Positions 43,383 to 55,913 of a DNA stretch of 64,000 bases are shown in pieces. The position numbers and the translations under genes are program-made. The DNA comes from Mantis religiosa (Eukaryota; Arthropoda; Insecta; Mantodea; Mantidae). Within the stretch, counting starts at the first letter, position 1, and each line of letters begins with the position of its first letter. The stretch spans positions 465,044,995-465,108,994 of the forward strand of contig CM060950.1 of assembly GCA_030765055.1 (NCBI GenBank), in the 5' to 3' direction. The notes below the pieces were generated by a model that saw only the letters and a program-made list of their open reading frames with translations, ran no database searches and had not been told where the DNA came from.

Positions 43383-44132
43383 ATGCAATCCGGATGTTTC
43401 GTCTCTAAATGCCTTCGCAGCTTAGCAGGCTTCATTGCGTCATTGGGCAGTACACCATAACCCAAAACACAAAGAGGTTTTTGTTTATCTTCAGTTCTAG
43501 CTCGAAAAAATCCGAAACCCAAATATTCTTAGCTGTATTTTCGCCGTTTTACTTTTTGAAGATTGGCAGAATAGCAACTAGTTATACTAGTAGGCTCAGT
43601 ACTACAATTTGCCTCTTGATCGCCAGTTATTGTAGACTTATGTTCAACTGATCCAGTCTGTAATAAATGATTCATTTTGAACGACGCGAATAAATTCTCA
43701 CGATTCACAATTACAAACTGTCAGCACAATCAAACACTATCATTGGCTTCAATGTAGCAAGAATGACTGGTTTGTTGTGCATGCGTACGTGCAGCCGGTG
43801 CCAGTGACAGCGCAGACTCAGACCTCCGCGCTCAGGCTAGGTTGACTGCACCCGCACTGCAGCTAACGCTCACACTCAGTACGGTTGCTCACTGCTATTA
43901 TAACGCTGCACTAGACACTCCCAACTGTTACGTTGATTGCACTTTTCAGTTACGTTATATCGTTACGACATAGCTGCATAAAAATGTTAAGTAAAACGTA
44001 TGTAGTTCGGCACCGAGCCGATAAGTGACTCAGTAAATACACTTTTACGTTTTCTATAGTTTTAATTCAACATTATATCTTGACTTAAGGGGCCCCCTCG
44101 CAGACCCCGGACCACACTTTGAGAAACACTGG
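43383..44132 (-). mobile_element. 5' part of a hAT element (BED-finger type)
   Basis: On the - strand it begins with a hAT-type end, CAGTGTTTCTCAAAGTGTGG, at 44132. Downstream, at 43380-43470, is a BED-like zinc finger: PLCVLGYGVLPNDAMKPAKL followed by RRHLETKHPDC, where Gly replaces the second zinc-binding Cys. It stops abruptly at the LINE tail at 43382. It appears to be inserted near the 3' end of the hAT element that follows. Confidence 0.75.
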
Positions 44133-46016
44133 TATGGATGATTTCACTGACATCAATGGATCTAGCTGTTTCACTTTCGATACTGAGTAGGCTGCGTTCA
44201 CTTAGTCTATCTTGTGTCAGAATTCTGCAGATAGTCCTTTATAATTTTGCGCTTCGAAAATGAACGTTCAGCTGAACAAACAGTAACAGGAATAGTTAAA
44301 AACAAGAATGACAAGAAGAGTGGGATAATGCACACGTAGGCAGAAGAGTACATGATTTATTCCCGGACATTAAAGAGAGGCTAAAATTGGAACATATAAA
44401 ACCAAGAAAAGGATTTTTTTCATTTTGTTACAGGACATGGCCCATACAATGTATATTTAAAAAGAATAGGGAAGAACTCAGATTTATGTGAGCAATGTAA
44501 CTGTTTAGATTCACCTGAACATGTTATTTTTGAGTGCAATAAATATAGTGAACTAGTAGAAGATGGTCGAAGGAAACTTCAACGAAAATGTTTATGGAAC
44601 ATCTTAACGAGATGCAGAAGATTATGTACATTTAGAAAATATGTCTCAAATAATATCCGTTAAGGCGTTGGAGGAATATATGACCCATGACAAAATATTT
44701 GAAAAAAGAAATGTAAGAACATTTCAATCTATGACAAAAGAATATAACTTAAGAGATCGTCGGAGGAAAATAGGACCAAGAGAAACTGAAGATACAGATT
44801 ACCAGACTTGAAGACTTGATTTAAGATGCCAATTATCGACATCAGAAAGAAGACAGAAAGACAGAATGACCATATAGAGAAAGAGAATACCAGGAGAGAG
44901 AAGATATATATGGAAAGTATCAGAGCGGACAGATGCAACTGATTATGCAGTAGCGGAGAGATGACTATGCGGATGTCTGGAACTGATGAACCAGCTCCAT
45001 CTACTGATGCCAGTTTGTTTAGGAGATGGATACCAGTAGGAGGAAGCTTTGGATACCAGTTGCAGAAGAGGAAATTTTAAAACTGTAGGAAACAGTCTTT
45101 CGTGGCTTGCTATAAGAATTAAAGCTGTAGCAGAAATGTAGATTTGATTTATATTGTGAAATAGAAGTAAAGTAGAAAAAAGTCTGTTTTAGATAGATAT
45201 TTGTAAGGTTACTGGAATCCAGTAATCTTTAGGTTTAGTTAGTTCATTAAGGTAGAAAGTAGATTATATCTGCAAAAAATGTAAATTGTTTTGTGAAATC
45301 TGGTTCAGAAGTTAATAAAGTTTGCATAATAAGGCCTGGTATTGATTCCAGAAACCGGGCTATTAGATATGCAGATTTTATTATTTTTTTATTTATTTTA
45401 TTACTAATAGTTTTGTTAAGTCGAGTACGGATATTTCTCTTTTCAGAGCGTTTTGGAAACCTATTACTTGATCTGGAAATTCACTAGATAAATCCTCCCC
45501 ATATTGATTTTGAAGAATTACTGCTGCATTGTGAATCTCTTCATCGGAGGCAGCATTTATGAATTTTGGGAACATAATTTCGAAGAAACGGTGAACATTG
45601 TGCATACCCTCAAATCTGTCTCTTAACTGGGCTACAATAATGTCCAAACAACCATTAAAAACAATGGTTCTGAAATACATACTTTTATCCACTAGCCGTT
45701 CGTCTTGACACAATTCATCAAGGTGTTTTTTCACTTTTCGAATTCTTTTATTTTCAAATTTTAGTGAAATGACCCATTTTTTGCCAAAGATATGGCTGAT
45801 GTTATTGCTTCTTCAAAGTTTTTTCGATAGAAAGATAAATTATTAGCTGTATTCTGAACAAGAGAACACGCTTTATCAACATCTACATTTTTCGATTGCA
45901 TAATCTGAGATGCTAAGTTTGTACAATCTTTAATCTTTGATTGCAGCAATATCTGAAAGATGAATTCAAATTTCTCTAACTGATTTTTCAAAATTACAGT
46001 TTCCTCTCTTTCTTTC

Positions 46017-46066
<50 letters not shown>

Positions 46067-47600
46067 TAAGATATCAGTATTATTTTGACAGAACCTTAAG
46101 TACATCGAAATATGCATTCTGAATGGTTTTAACAGACTGGTTTCTCGAAGACCAACGAGTTGGGCAAAGCTTTTTTAAAGTATAAGAAGTTACCAATAGT
46201 TCCCATCTTTTAATACTGTTACTAAAGAACAGATACTACGTTTATACTGTATCATAAAATGACCTGACTTTTTGAATTCCACATGCAGCATCGTTAAGTA
46301 CTAGATTTAAATTATGTGCTGTACAATGCACATAGTTTGCGGTTCTCTGTCTTGGTTGAATTCTTGTTCTAACACCTTTGTATATGCCTGACATATTGCC
46401 ACACATAACCCTGACTACGGCATTTAATAAACGAGAGTCCTTTTTCCTCTATCACACTAAGTACTTCTTTTTCTATTCCTAATGCACTTTCATCTTTTAT
46501 TTCACAAAAACCTAAAAAGCTTCCATTTATCTTCAGTCTAAGGCTTTGAGTGACATCATGTGAAACTGTATCTAAATATCTGAGTTAACTGATCTTTTTT
46601 TGTAATGTCCTGTGTTGTATCTGTGATAATAGAACAGAATGGGGAAGCTTTAATGTCATTAACAATTTCTTTTTCAACTGCACGGGATAAGACGTTTATT
46701 TACTCATGTTGAATTGCAGGGCTAAGGCATTTTTGCATGCATTTTGGTTTACTTATTAAATCGCCTAATACCGGATCGAATGTTGCAAGAAGTTCAATTA
46801 CTGACAGAAAGTGTCCACTGTTTGATTTTCCAATTTCCTCCCTATGCCCCCGAAAAGCTAAATTATTGGATGCCAGAGTTATCACATTCACAATACGCTC
46901 AAGGTCCTGTTTCCATATGTTCTCACTTTTCTTTAGTTTTGAATTCATACCCGCGTGATCTGTTTTTTTCCTTACGCCACGAATTGAAAAGGACGCATGC
47001 GTTCAAATGTGCATAGCTAGTTTCGTGTCGCAATATACTTTTGGTTAGGCACCTCCAATCTCGAACTCCTTCCCTAAAAGCTGACAATGATTTCTGTCCT
47101 CCAAGCAGCCAACACGGTTTACAGTAAACAGTCATTTTTAGATTAATAACACAACCATTCTCTCCAAATTCTTTGTCCTGCCAATGTGAACTTTTCGTAA
47201 TATTTAGTGGGGAAGGACCTGTTTTCGTGCTTGGCATCTTGGGGAATGGGCCCGCTGGCTTACAAGGATTTTGTCTAACAAGGAACATTTTAGTCTCATT
47301 ATCTACATCTAATTAATAATCTGCATCTGCACGATCATTTGAATAGTCAGTGATAGACCTAATTATATTTATGGCGAGTTTCCTATCTTCGTTTTCACTT
47401 TCACAATTATTATTGGTATTCACTTCAGAAATGCACTCACTTGTGACACTGCAAACTTCCGTAACTGCTGAGCAAGTACTACTACTAGAAGAAAAAGGAT
47501 AACTTATTTTCACTAATTTGTTTATGTTTCTAATTCAAGCTTCTTCATTTAGATGTTCCTACTTAACTTCAAAAGGTTTCATTTTACTGAAAAAGTGCAC
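44133..47600 (-). mobile_element. Second hAT element, interrupted by a LINE fragment
   Basis: In - strand order: a zinc-binding N-terminal region (46923..47288, with SSHWQDKEFGENGCVINL, YCKPCWLLGGQKSLSAFREG); the middle (46700..46948, NNLAFRGHREEIGKSNSGHF); downstream ORFs at 45761..46117 and 45393..45734; then the dimerisation region at 44170-44300 (PVTVCSAERSFSKRKIIKDY). This is the domain order of the hAT/ZMYM-like transposase group. Multiple stops, a 47-nt poly(T) (46019-46065, + strand) and a LINE fragment (about 44308-45390) inactivate it. The 5' boundary is approximate. Confidence 0.75.
44308..45390 (+). mobile_element. LINE 3' fragment within hAT
   Basis: Around 44420-44600 the + strand reads a LINE C-terminus with a zinc knuckle: HGPYNVYLKRIGKNSDLCEQ, CNCLDSPEHVIFECNKYSEL. 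It separates the hAT coding segments. I could not fix a target duplication, so the edges are estimates. Confidence 0.6.
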
Positions 47601-47754
47601 AGTTAAATAGAAAAAGTTAAACTTTTAACCAGCAAAGTTTTGAAAATATCACAACACTTTTTACGATGCACCTAGTTCCCGTGAAGAAAGCTCTTATGAA
47701 ACTGAGTTGGCTGTTGATTGACCTGCCAGTTATTCACATCTTAATGTATAATTG

Positions 47755-47995
47755 ACATTGCTTTTTTTTTTGTAATTTACGTCCTCCAACGTTAAGTCAT
47801 ATCGGACGGTAAATGAATTGGGTGAAATGATGCTCAAATGAGTCCAGGATCCATGGAGCTTAGTTTCCTGACATTCGTCAGGAAGGATAAGGAAAAACCC
47901 TGAAAAAACCTTATCCTTATCCTGACCGAAATTCGAACTCGGGACCTCTTGAACGTGAGGCAGACGTGCTACCATCTACTCTACCAAGGTGGGCA
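47755..47995 (-). mobile_element. tRNA-derived SINE, family C
   Basis: In - strand sense: head GCCCACCTTGGTAGAGTAGA (A-box), B-box CCCGAGTTCGAATTTCGGTC, and a body ending AACGTTGGAGGACGTAAATT before an A-run. Confidence 0.85.
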
Positions 47996-48654
47996 TTGTT
48001 GTTGGATGAGAAGTGTGACAAAAGTTAAATGTTTAGAAAAAATGTGCATATTACAATATTAGGAACTCTAGACATTAATACAGAATAACTTCCTGCCTAA
48101 TGTAATATTTTGGTATTCATTCTCATTGTTGTAACTATGCTCCGCTCGTTTGTGTCGACAGAGATACATGATGCATACCAGTGTTATGCTGAACTCAACT
48201 AAATGTTGACCAATTCTAGGAAACTGTTTGCATTGATCTGGTCATTAAATTTCTATGCAGACTGACATTAAACTTTACTATTTATCTTATACATATTTCA
48301 TAATTTATTTCTGTATATATTCAAATTGTTATATTCATTAACAATAGTATGCTTTTTTTCCTTTCCTGCAGGCCCCCAAAATACCGGGCCCCCCGCATTA
48401 CAGGCCCTAACGTTACGCCCCTGCTTGAAAGGGGCCAGCTGTGGTTTGATGATGCATAAAATCCTACCTGTTGATCTTCCTCTTTTCTTGCACTGCAACG
48501 CATATGCATGAAAATTTTAAAAATTCGGGATGTATATTTTGGTATTCTCTTTTACCATTGTCTCCGTTAGTACTCCATTGTCGCAATGTCGGCCATGATA
48601 TTCCTTAGCAGGATATTCAGGACTCCTCAAGTCCTCTACATTCCACGTTATTTT

Positions 48655-48755
48655 ATGACGGGGGGGGGGGGATGAACTTATCCAGGTAACTCACTTCACT
48701 GAGATTCAAACTTGGGACCTGTTGAACATGAGGTAGACATGCTACCGCAGGGGGC
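48655..48755 (-). mobile_element. SINE family C, truncated
   Basis: The head and B-box (CCCAAGTTTGAATCTCAGTG in - strand sense) are followed by a C-run in place of the body. Confidence 0.65.
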
Positions 48756-48759
48756 TACT

Positions 48760-49584
48760 TTACTTCTCTGCAAGCTTCGTATTGAAGTGCAAAATGTGCA
48801 GAAAAGGGAAAGATGCAAAGCATAATAAAAAGACTGCCTTTACATTTTGTTAAATACAAAAATAACCTAATTTCCATTCCTTAGAAAAATTATAGGTTTA
48901 TGCTGCACCTTTCCCTAGCACCATGCTGCTAAGGAATTCCACCTTAGAGATAAAAAATGTTGGTGACTGGAGAAAAGTGATGAAAGATAAAATTCGGAGA
49001 TAAACATGGAAGTGAGGTTATAGTGAAATAATGACATTGGGATAGAGAAGCTTTGGAAGCTAATGAAAACTGAATAATACAAGCGAATCGGAGATAACCT
49101 GAGTGAGTGAAGAGGAACTGTAAAATAAAATGGAAATTAAAAGGGAAAAGTGGGAGCAGAATAGTTTAGGTAAGAGGTAGGAAATAAACAAGGTCAAAAG
49201 GAAACTGGAGATGCAAAATGGTCACCATACACAATATAACCACATGTTCAGCTTTATGTAAACTAAAGGACTCTAAATCAAAGGAAATTTCCAATATAGT
49301 AATTATTATGTAATAACAACGAAATGTGCTCAATAAAATTCATTCATACGGTATTTATCTCCTTGAAAAATGGTGATGGATTACCCTAGGGCTTTGAAAG
49401 GGCAAAATTCGACTCACTGATTCTCATTCAGGATTTCCATCCACTTTTTCATCCACCTGTAGATTAGAGCAGATAACTTCCTTCATAATCAGTACCCTGC
49501 TTTCCTAGATGCTATGTTTTGTAAGTGCCACATCAAAGAAACTATCAGTATGAAATTTTTGTGATCATAAAGCCCCACACTTTG
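48760..49584. other. No recognisable feature
   Basis: AT-rich sequence with no nameable gene or repeat. Confidence 0.45.
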
Positions 49585-49588
49585 ATAT

Positions 49589-50049
49589 TGACGCGAACCC
49601 GTATCTACGATCACGCGCCTTGTTTACACAAAAGGAACTGATAGGCGGGCAGTGTGAAAACCAAGAGCCGGTAGTTAAAGATAACATGCAGATAAAGGTC
49701 TGCCGAAACAAATAAAATGAGATAAATGGAAATTTCTAGTTACTTCTTGACTGATAGAGACTGTTCGGGTTCTGGTTTATTTTCGAACAATCTAGAAATT
49801 ATCAGTGAAGTATTTAAAGAGGCGACAATTGGCCAAGAGGGAGTTGCAAGTTGTAAAACAGTGAGTTGTGTAACAAGAGCCAGCTGTGTTGCTGTAATGA
49901 GAGCTATTTCTTATTGTCATTGACCTTGGTGCTGTACATTGTGATATGTGATGTAATTCCGCATCTACGGAGTGTATTTCTACGCAAATAAAGAACATTT
50001 AGAATTCCGGCAAATTGGACTATTAATTCTACGAACCCACAAAGTCACA
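49589..50049 (+). mobile_element. Solo Gypsy-type LTR
   Basis: A 461-bp LTR starts TGACGCGAACCCG and ends CCCACAAAGTCACA, with ATAT on both sides (49585-49588, 50050-50053). It contains AATAAAG near its end (about 49988) and shares the last 40 bp with the other Gypsy LTRs in the window. Confidence 0.82.
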
Positions 50050-50053
50050 ATAT

Positions 50054-50590
50054 CCTCTTTAAATTTAGAGAGGACCTTCACATAGTCTTGAACATCAATG
50101 GCTTAAAATGTTTCTGTTTTCAGCAGTCTAAGAGCTCCAATACTCATTCCTAACTTTCTTAACTACAATTTGTAGCAGATTTAGGTTTTCATAGATACTA
50201 CAGGACACTTACAGCACCAGTTATTCTTCTATAATGCTAGTCTGCATGATTTGTAAATAGGTTTGTGCTTTCTTTTTTCAGTTTTTGGCCATAGGTATAG
50301 GTCTGATTATACCTCTCTCTACACGACCAGTAGAATGTGCTTGAAATCATATCCCCCAAGTTTTTCCAAAGAAAGAATATGATCTCATAGCTATGAGAGC
50401 TTTATTGCACTTTCTTTAGCTGTAGATGGTCTAACTCAATTCCTACATACTTTACTTGGTTTGACAACTGAAGAGCAACTCCGTTAAGAGTAGGAGCTGA
50501 AAGATACAGCTTCCTTCTCTTTTGCTATGGATGACACGAAGGCCCTCTTGCACCAGTCATTTGCTTAATTAAGGCCTCTCTGAGGTTACG
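50054..50590. other. No recognisable feature
   Basis: No element or gene that I can name. Confidence 0.45.
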
Positions 50591-51182
50591 AAAGAAGAAA
50601 TTCATTAAATATTAAAAATAGAAACATTAACAGTGAAGTATTCTTTACTTACCACCTTTTAGAAAATTGTAACAGGTCTTCAGAAAGTTAAATATAAGAC
50701 TAGCCCCACTAAACTGATTGAGCCTTAAGAACTTGCTATATAATCCTCTTAAAAATAAAATCCTGAGCACAGCAAAATCTGGAATCTATCAGATCAATTG
50801 TAAGGAATGTGAGAAGCACAACATATGCAAAATGAAAAGAAATGGAAACCAGAGTAAAAGAACAGCAGAGAAACATAAAATTCAAACAAATAGATAAATC
50901 TGATGTAGCATACCATTTTTAGACAGAAAATCATAACACTGATTAAAATATAAAATTGCAAAATTTCAAATTGTGATTACTCACCATGTTGGTGACTGAA
51001 GGAATGGACATAGGAATGAACATCTGGCAAAAGAAATGTATGTTAAAACAGTAACAATGTAATACGTTTTGAAATCCTGCCGTTAAAAGAAGTGTTAAAA
51101 CTCCTAACACCAGATGGAAGAGGCAATCAGTTCCAGCAGGAGGGAGAAAGAAGAGAGAGAGAGAGCTTCAGTCACCCAGTAA

Positions 51183-51213
51183 CTGACGATGAGGACGAAA
51201 ACCTTTGGAAATA
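51183..51213 (+). ncRNA. Hammerhead motif cut by an insertion
   Basis: The core CTGACGA is canonical (51183-51189). Stem II GAGG/CCTT and GAAA follow. The lineage 1 PLE then enters, and stem III/stem I sequence (ATGTTTC) resumes after its target duplication at 51405. Confidence 0.65.
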
Positions 51214-51393
51214 TCGAGATTTAACTGTATTGGAACACCACAGTGAAGCGAAAAATTATTAATTTTTAGATGAGTCGTATTTATTAGTCACATAAGAGCC
51301 GTAGATGCAAACGATGATTTGCGAAACATGTCCTCAAAATAGGTACGAAAGTGAAGCAGATGTGTAATAAATACGACTCATCTAAAAATTAAT
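51211..51393. mobile_element. Lineage 1 PLE, copy c (183 bp)
   Basis: It starts ATATCGAGATTTAACTGTAT and ends AATTAAT. The duplication AACCTTTGGAA flanks it at 51200-51210 and 51394-51404. Its two ends carry TTAATTTTTAGATGAGTCGT and the complement, so it folds back. The complete hammerhead-like unit is at 51296-51335. Confidence 0.87.
51296..51335 (+). ncRNA. Hammerhead-like fold with non-canonical core (lineage 1)
   Basis: Stem I GAG/CTC, core CCGTAGA (canonical is CUGANGA), stem II GCAAA/TTTGC around a 6-nt loop, GAAA, palindromic stem III ACATGT, and C at the cleavage position. Helices, GAAA and GUC site are intact, but positions 4 and 6 of the core differ. The same unit recurs in all lineage 1 copies. 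Confidence 0.55.
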
Positions 51394-51470
51394 AACCTTT
51401 GGAAATGTTTCAACTGTATTCAAACATTTCAAAATGAAGGCAAGTGTATATAAGTGACTACTTCAACACT

Positions 51471-52050
51471 CCAACAAGCAAATTCATTGTTCCCTAATAA
51501 TAAATTGTCACTAAAGCCTTGAACATCAATACTTACCACTGCCAATATCTCTAGATCAACCACTAAGGTACATAGTAGGGAAGACATTATATCTTACCTT
51601 AGGAGCAACCCCTACTGACCTTTATAATAAGTGATTCGTCTCCAAGACTGGCTGTAATACTACAACATTTAAATATGGATCTTAACCATTCTATAGTAAC
51701 AGAGTAATCCCCTTTATGCTCACAGTTCTTCCAATGAAGAGCTCTTCCTATAGATGTTGAAGGCATCCTGAATAGCCAAGGAAGAGGAAGGCAATTTATT
51801 TGTGTCTTTCAATCTTTATGACAGAATCTTTAGGACTGATAGCTGATTTGCTGTTTGATAAACAAATTGCTCTGACTGAAGTGGTATTTTAGAAACAAAT
51901 TTCCTTCATGTTTGTCCAAGATCACTATAGTTTTAAGAAAAGAAGTTAAATCTCATAGGGCTATATGACCTAGGCTTAGCTGTGCAAAACCTGCAACCTT
52001 TGGTGTAATATCCTACTTTTGTGGAATATAACTAAAAAGAAAGCTAACAC
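51471..52050. other. No recognisable feature
   Basis: Spacer sequence before a LINE; nothing nameable. Confidence 0.45.
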
Positions 52051-52063
52051 TACATAACCTCAT

Positions 52064-54690
52064 TTTAGATTTCTGTGAGGAGAATAATCTTATGATCTTT
52101 AATGGCCTGAAAGCGGGTGACAAAGAAGCGGAATTCACATTTGCTAATAAAAATGGCCAAAGTGTGGTAGATATTTTAATGTATTCTGTAGGAATTGATG
52201 AATGGATCCTAGATTTTGAAGTTATGAATGTTTTAACATCAAGCTGTCACTTTCCATTAAGATTAGAGTTAGGGGAAGGCAACAAGCATATGAAGAAGCT
52301 TGATGAAGAAATGTCTCAGTGTGGTGGAAGTGTATAAGTGGAAAGAAGAGTTGCATAAAACATTTGTTAATGAATTGAATTCAGAGAGTAGTAAAATCTT
52401 ACAAGTGAGGGTACAAAGCTTAACTGAGAATAAAATAGAGCAAGCCTTAGAGGCACTGGAATATATTGTTAAAAGGGCAGGGGCCAGTATGAAAATGGGG
52501 GTTTCTAAAGGCATCAGTAGGCAATGGTTTGACAAGGATTGCCAGGTGGCAAAGGCAGGAGTAGCACAGGAATTAAAGAACTGGCGGCAATCAGGGGAAA
52601 AAGAGGAAAGGGAAAATTTCCTGATCTTGAGATGGGCATACAGGTGTCTAATGGAACAAAAAAAGAGGGAATGGGGTGAGAAAATAGGCAGAATGCTAAA
52701 TGAAGCACCAAGAATACATGACACTAAGAAAATTTGGTCAATAATAACTACAGAGGGATTAGTTTATTGTCTATTCTAGGGAAGATTTTCACTGGAATTC
52801 TAGCAAATAGGTTGCAAAATTGGGTTGAGAAGGAGAATAAATTATCAGAAATCAAAGCAGGTTTTAGACCGGGCAGGAGAACATCGGACAACATCTTTAT
52901 TATTAAAACAACTGGACACAAATATCTGAGCAATAAAACGGGAAGGGTGTATATGATATTTATTGATCTAGAAAAGGCATTTAATTCTACTAATAGAGAC
53001 GCATTGTGGATAAAATTAAGCAGTAAGGGGATAAGTCAGGCATTTATAGAAGTAATTAAAATGATATACCAAGAGAATGAGTTGTGTATAAAACTACCAG
53101 GCAACAAAGTAACTAAATCTATATCGAGTAATGCAGGAGTACGGCAGGGATGTAAACTTAGTCCAGTATTATTTAATCTTCATATTGATGGAATTTTAGA
53201 GGAGATATCAAGTTGTAGGGTACATTCACCAGTTTTTAATAATAAAGAAATACCGGGGCTACTGTTTGCAGATGACCTAGTAGTTGGGTCCGTATCAAGC
53301 GGAGGGCTGAGAAGAGCAATCGAGGCAGCCAATTCTTATTGCAATAAATGGGGTTTGAAAGTGAATGAAAAGAAAACAAAGATTATGGTCTTCAAAAAAG
53401 GATACAGGTTGCGTAAGGATGAGAAATGGGAGGTTAATAGAAGAGAAATAGAGGTAGTAAGGAGATTTGATTATTTGGGTACAAGATTGAGTTCAGATGG
53501 CAGCTGGAAAGAACAAAAAAAGATGTCTGTGGCAAAAAGTAAAATGGCCATGAGAGTGATAAGATCATGCTACAGTAAACTACCAGATATAAATGTCAAA
53601 TGGTTGGAGAGGATTTATACGGCAGTAGTAGAAAATAGAATGTTACATGGATCAGAGGTATGGGGAATAGATGAGGCTTGGAGAGAGACTGATAGACTGC
53701 ATAGATGCTTTTGTAAATACATATTGGGATTACCAATAGCCGCACCTAATGGGGCAGCACAATTAGAACTAGGCAGGCATTCTACTAAAATTAAAATCTT
53801 GTCAAGGGCAATGAAATATTTATACAGAATCACTAACTTGGAAGATGACAATATAGTTAAAGAATGTTTTCATATTCAAAAGAGATGTAACGGGGGTGGG
53901 TCTTGGGCACATAAAATGTATGACTTGTTGAAGCAGATAGGTATGGGTCATTCTTGGATAAATGCAGAGTATGGGTATAGAGGCTTCTGGAAAGAAGTTA
54001 AGCTAAGATTAGAAGATATTGACAGACAATACATTTTTGCCAATACATGTGACAAAAGCTCACTGAGATTATATAGAGAAATAAAAACAACCTGGGGGAG
54101 GGGAGGATATATAGATATATGTAGTAAGTTAGGGCGAGAAGGTTTTGCTTGGGCGAGAACAGGAGTGAGAAACTTGAAAGGTATAGGTCAAGAGAGGCCA
54201 CGCCGTGGCTCAGTGGTTAGACCGCTTGGCACTCACCAAGGCGGCCTGGGTTCGATCCCAGGCGACCGCAAATTGAGATTTGTAGTGGACAACACTGCGT
54301 TGGGGCGGGTTTTCTCCGGGACCTCCGGTGTCCCCTGCCATCTCATTCCACCGGTGCTCCATCTTCATCTCAAGCATCCTCAGTGTCACCGCCTGCAGTG
54401 CCATATGTAGTAAAAGCGGGCGTTAAACACTACACATTTCATTTCATTTTATAGGTCAAGAGAGGGAGCTAGATAAATGTCCATTTTGTGGAGAAGAGAA
54501 TGCAGATTTCCATTGTGTATTAAATTGCAGTCAAACAAAGATATGGAGAGAGCAGGCTTGGCTACGTAAATGGGACAGTTTGGGGGGTGAAGTAGTAATC
54601 AGAAAAATGTTGTCAGTAAAAGGAGAAAAGAACAGGAGAAATATAGGTTATTATTTAGGGAAAGTTAAAGAGATGGCTAAGAACAATTAA
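52064..54690 (+). pseudogene. LINE ORF2 remnant (endonuclease end, RT, zinc knuckle)
   Basis: The endonuclease end (SVVDILMYSVGIDEWILDFE, then TSSCHFPLRLEL) runs to a stop at 52335. The next frame (52300..52779) holds the linker. From 52734 the RT reads NYRGISLLSILGKIFTGILA, GFRPGRRTSDN, FIDLEKAFNSTNRDALW, AGVRQGCKLSPVLFNLHIDG and LLFADDLVV (catalytic Asp pair intact). About 52740 the linker jumps straight to NNYRGISLL, so the RT N-terminus appears deleted. The knuckle CPFCGEENADFHCVLNC follows the SINE. The clade is not assigned. Confidence 0.83.
54197..54449 (+). mobile_element. tRNA-derived SINE, family A, complete
   Basis: A 253-bp SINE is flanked by a perfect 15-bp duplication TATAGGTCAAGAGAG (54182-54196, 54450-54464). 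The head CCACGCCGTGGCTCAGTGGT (A-box) and GCCTGGGTTCGATCCCAGGC (B-box) are well preserved. The tail GCGGGCGTTAAACACTACAC is followed by TTTCATTTCATTT. It is the best reference copy of family A here. Confidence 0.93.
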
Positions 54691-54946
54691 GAGAAAAATG
54701 TAGAGTGGGATAGGTGAAATGGCAAAAAGTGTAAAAAGGCGCAGAGGGCCTCCAATACACAAAAACCTAGGGTTAGGTGTATGGGGACTGAATTACTATT
54801 CAATGGTGGGCAACATGATAGGATTTTCAGGATTTAGGAATATATGGCATATTTCAGTATGGATTTTATAATTGTAATCTTGATTTTGTATTTCCATTTG
54901 TTGATGTAAAAGGAAATAAATTACTACTACTATTACATAACCTCAT

Positions 54947-55913
54947 CAATAGAGTTATTAAATAAAGAAACCCTTTTGTACCATTCCTGGAGTTATTCAG
55001 TCACCTTCTGCACATCTACATCTGAAGAATTTAAAAGAACTGATCACCCATTTTATATAATTAGAGGTAAGGATATATCTAGATAGACATTTGACTTTTC
55101 CATATCTCAGGGTCAGCAAAGCTAATTTGAAATGGTCAGCAACAGTTCTTAAGGATTGAGGCTGAAAATTTAAAAATATATGTAGGTATAAATATTACAT
55201 ACCTAACATATTATAATAAATATTAAATGACTAAAACTTCACTTATCTTTTATAATTAAATATTTTCTTAATTTTAGTCACTAATATTTTTATTGCTTCA
55301 CTGATTTTGTTTTATTACAAAACATGTTTATTCAAAACCTTAGTCTGATATGACACAATTTAAATAGTTACCAAACAAAGTAACTATTCAGTCTTTTACA
55401 AATGGAATATCAGACAATTCTTAACATATACTTACTAGATAAAAAGGAATGAATTTACTCTTAAAGCTCTTGTGAAAGCTTACAAACTATACACATATAT
55501 ACATATACAAAGAAACATATTTTAGTGGAGCTGGATTAAAAGTAATGATTTTTGGTACATATGAATGTAAAATATTTTATCATAACAATAAACGTACAAA
55601 AGAGAACAAAAAGAAAAGTTTTTCTGCTGAAAAATATGGCAGTGCATAATTAATTAGTTATCATGTAATTCGCATACAGAGTTTCTCTTATTACAAATTT
55701 GTCAAAAAAGGACCAGTTTTCTGACTCTAACTTTAGGATATAAGTTTGCGATTCTTTCCATGGTTGCTACGTTCATATTCATACCAATGCCAACCTTTTT
55801 AAATTTGACATATGCTGTTATTTTATTAGTGTCTACTGGACTAGGACTGCGACCATAGAAGGAAAACCCATCTGCTTGAGGTTAGGCTTTCTTGATCCAC
55901 ATTATCTTCAACA
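54947..55913. other. No gene seen; 3' flank of the zinc-finger gene
   Basis: AT-rich. It should contain the 3' untranslated region of the - strand zinc-finger gene, but no diagnostic signal beyond AT-rich runs was found. Confidence 0.45.

Larger units (their letters stand above)
50600..51470 (+). mobile_element. PLE lineage 5 remnant with nested lineage 1 PLE
   Basis: The + strand reads a broken GIY-YIG endonuclease (KSGIYQINCKECEKHNI near 50774-50825, then stops). A hammerhead motif at 51183-51212 and a 3' tail follow. A lineage 1 PLE is inserted at 51211, within the ribozyme. Confidence 0.72.
52064..54933 (+). mobile_element. 5'-truncated LINE with a nested SINE
   Basis: It is bounded by the 13-bp duplication TACATAACCTCAT (52051-52063 and 54934-54946) and ends in a short (TAC)n tail. 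It begins inside the endonuclease domain and keeps most of the RT. A SINE (54197-54449) splits the last part of the ORF. Confidence 0.88.

Noticed and set aside
48340..48500. GC-rich segment as an exon or hAT end
   Set aside because: No consistent frame or terminal repeat could be shown.
51312..51322. CGATGA as the hammerhead core in lineage 1
   Set aside because: Only five bases separate it from GAAA, so no stem II could form; it fits better as the stem II loop.
54197..54275. A functional tRNA gene
   Set aside because: Good A and B boxes, but it is the head of a 253-bp SINE with a target duplication.
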